A stretch of DNA of 64,000 nucleotides, taken from Rickettsia australis str. Phillips. GTDB lineage: Bacteria; Pseudomonadota; Alphaproteobacteria; Rickettsiales; Rickettsiaceae. The translations under genes were made by a program, and so were the position numbers. The notes under the pieces were generated by a model. It saw only the letters and a program-made list of their open reading frames with translations, was not told the origin of the DNA and ran no database searches. The DNA is taken from NCBI RefSeq assembly GCF_000273745.1, contig NZ_AKVZ01000018.1, positions 1-64,000 of the forward strand, read 5' to 3'. This document shows positions 62,484 through 64,000 of this stretch, piece by piece; position 1 is the first letter of the stretch; every line of letters begins with the position of its first letter.

Positions 62484-64000
62484 ATGAATCAAATAGAACA
62501 AAAATGGCAGCAAATTTGGCATGACGAGAAAGCTTTTGAGGTATCAAACGAGAGTAGCAAGCCAAAATATTACGTACTTGAAATGCTGCCTTATCCTTCC
62601 GGTAAAATCCATGTAGGTCACGTACGCAACTATTCTATAGGTGATGTTATTGCAAGGTTTATGACTATGCAAGGTTTTAACGTGCTTCATCCGATGGGCT
62701 GGGATGCTTTTGGGCTACCTGCCGAAAATGCCGCAATAAAAAATAATTCTCATCCGAAAGATTGGACTTATTCTAATATCAAGAATATGAAAAAGCAGCT
62801 AAAATCTATGGGCTTTTCTTATGCTTGGTCTAGAGAGATAAATAGTTGTGATCCGCAGTATTATAAACATGAGCAGAAATTTTTTTTAGAGCTTTATGAG
62901 AAAAATCTTGCTTATCAAAAAGAATCACTTGTTAATTGGGATCCGGTTGATAATACCGTGCTTGCGAATGAGCAAGTTGTAGACGGGCGTGGTTGGCGTT
63001 CAGGTGCAGTAGTTGAGAAACGTTATTTAAAGCAATGGTTCTTAAAAATCACTGATGATGCTGAAGAATTATTAAACGAAATTCAGAATTTAAAAGATTG
63101 GCCTGAAGCAGTCCGCTCTATGCAAGAGAAATGGATTGGTAAATCGATAGGTGCTAATTTTCATTTCAAAATTAAGGATAATGAAGATATTACTATAGAA
63201 GTATTTTCAACAAAACCCGAAACCATTTTTGGTGCTGGCTTTATAGGAATTGCATTTAATCATCCGATAATAGAACGATTAGTTTCTAAAACACCTGAAA
63301 TATCGAATTTTATAGCTAAATGTGCAAATATAACATGTTCTGTTGAGCGTGATAAAGCTGAAAAGGAAGGTGTATTTACCGGTCTTGATGTTACTCATCC
63401 TTTCGATTCAAATATAGTTTTACCGGTTATTATTACTAATTTTGTGTTAATGGATTACGGTACCGGTGCTGTGTTCGGTTGCCCTGCTCATGATGAACGT
63501 GACCATAAATTAGCTGTTAAAATGAACTTAACTATTAAGCAGGTAATTGAAACGGATATTGATGTACAAAAGACCCCTTATACGGAAGATGGAATTTTGG
63601 TTAACTCAAATTTTCTAAATGGCTTAACTAGTAATGAAGCAAAACAAAAAGTAATCGAGGAGTTTGAAAAATTAGAGATAGGTAAACGCAGCATAAATTA
63701 TCGTCTAAAAGATTGGGGGATTTCAAGACAGCGTTTTTGGGGTTGTCCGATTCCTATGATTCATTGTGAAGCTTGCGGCATAGTTCCGGTACCTTACAAA
63801 GACTTACCAGTTACGTTACCTGATGATGTTAGTTTTGACGGTCACGGTAATCCGCTTGCTCATCATCCTAGTTGGAAACATGTGAATTGTCCGAAATGCA
63901 ATAAGCCGGCTATTCGTGAAACCGATACTTTTGATACATTTTTTGAATCATCTTGGTATTTTACGAGATATTGCAATAGCAATGCTACAGAGATGACCGA
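62484..64000 (+). CDS. leuS: Leucyl-tRNA synthetase, 5' part (runs off the window)
   Basis: Class I synthetase charging tRNA-Leu. The ATG at 62484 opens MNQIEQKWQQIWHDEKAFEV, followed by LPYPSGKIHVGHVRNYSIGD carrying the HVGH form of the HIGH motif, FNVLHPMGWDAFGLPAENAA, and the start of the CP1 editing domain (about residues 225-410: FSTKPETIFGAGFIGIAF, GCPAHDERDHKLA). The visible part ends at residue 505, before the KMSKS loop. Confidence 0.96.
   Translation, partial: MNQIEQKWQQIWHDEKAFEVSNESSKPKYYVLEMLPYPSGKIHVGHVRNYSIGDVIARFMTMQGFNVLHPMGWDAFGLPAENAAIKNNSHPKDWTYSNIKNMKKQLKSMGFSYAWSREINSCDPQYYKHEQKFFLELYEKNLAYQKESLVNWDPVDNTVLANEQVVDGRGWRSGAVVEKRYLKQWFLKITDDAEELLNEIQNLKDWPEAVRSMQEKWIGKSIGANFHFKIKDNEDITIEVFSTKPETIFGAGFIGIAFNHPIIERLVSKTPEISNFIAKCANITCSVERDKAEKEGVFTGLDVTHPFDSNIVLPVIITNFVLMDYGTGAVFGCPAHDERDHKLAVKMNLTIKQVIETDIDVQKTPYTEDGILVNSNFLNGLTSNEAKQKVIEEFEKLEIGKRSINYRLKDWGISRQRFWGCPIPMIHCEACGIVPVPYKDLPVTLPDDVSFDGHGNPLAHHPSWKHVNCPKCNKPAIRETDTFDTFFESSWYFTRYCNSNATEMT

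Overview
The window looks like a chromosome segment of a Rickettsia, most likely spotted-fever or transitional group. It is AT-rich with long A/T tracts, has an ATP/ADP translocase (Tlc) gene, and carries dozens of Rickettsia palindromic elements (RPEs), several inside reading frames. It also has many genes frozen in decay. Gene order (pyrG-kdsB, proS, ruvAB-msbA, coxA/coxB, murD-ftsW-murG, dapF, pheST-dnaN-leuS) matches what I remember of Rickettsia genomes. I could not run a search, so species is not assigned.

Layout. 1-5.3 kb: frameshifted tlc, pyrG, kdsB, tRNA-Lys, tRNA-Ile and a nonsense-truncated Nudix gene, all protein genes on the minus strand. 5.4-14.1 kb (plus): a heme-copper oxidase-like membrane protein with three RPEs, folE, proS, a RelE toxin behind a broken antitoxin, ruvA, a wrecked leucine-rich-repeat gene, ruvB and msbA. 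14.5-17.9 kb: ampG, dacF and rlpA, i.e. peptidoglycan turnover and remodelling. 17.9-21.8 kb (minus): BON lipoprotein, yciB, FTR1 permease, cupredoxin, a 38-aa membrane peptide and an FKBP-like protein. 22-29.6 kb (plus): intradiol-dioxygenase-like protein, TlpA-like protein, SppA-type protease, dut, slt, an unrecognised 358-aa protein and an LD-carboxypeptidase. 29.7-38.2 kb (minus): addB, a C26 amidotransferase, coxA, coxB, degraded ORFs and a cytidylyltransferase with a lipoprotein signal. 38.4-45.8 kb (plus): M23 endopeptidase, lspA, small lipoprotein, murD-ftsW-murG and an acidic lipoprotein. 46-54.6 kb: mostly pseudogenes (a complete RND efflux operon, an Rpn-type nuclease, an unknown gene) around one intact glycosyltransferase. 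54.7-64 kb (plus): dapF, mtaB, pheS, pheT, dnaN, a DUF3576-like protein and the first third to half of leuS.

Common threads. Cell-wall synthesis and turnover genes are over-represented (murD, ftsW, murG, dacF, slt, rlpA, ampG, LD-carboxypeptidase, M23 peptidase, dapF). RPEs sit between genes as strong hairpins and inside coding regions as encoded peptides (coxB, murD, murG, addB, slt, pheT and the oxidase-like gene). Several otherwise intact genes are broken by exactly one missing base in an A/T homopolymer or, in murG, inside an RPE. This could be real decay, transcriptional slippage, or homopolymer under-calling in the assembly. I saw no CRISPR array, prophage or insertion sequence.
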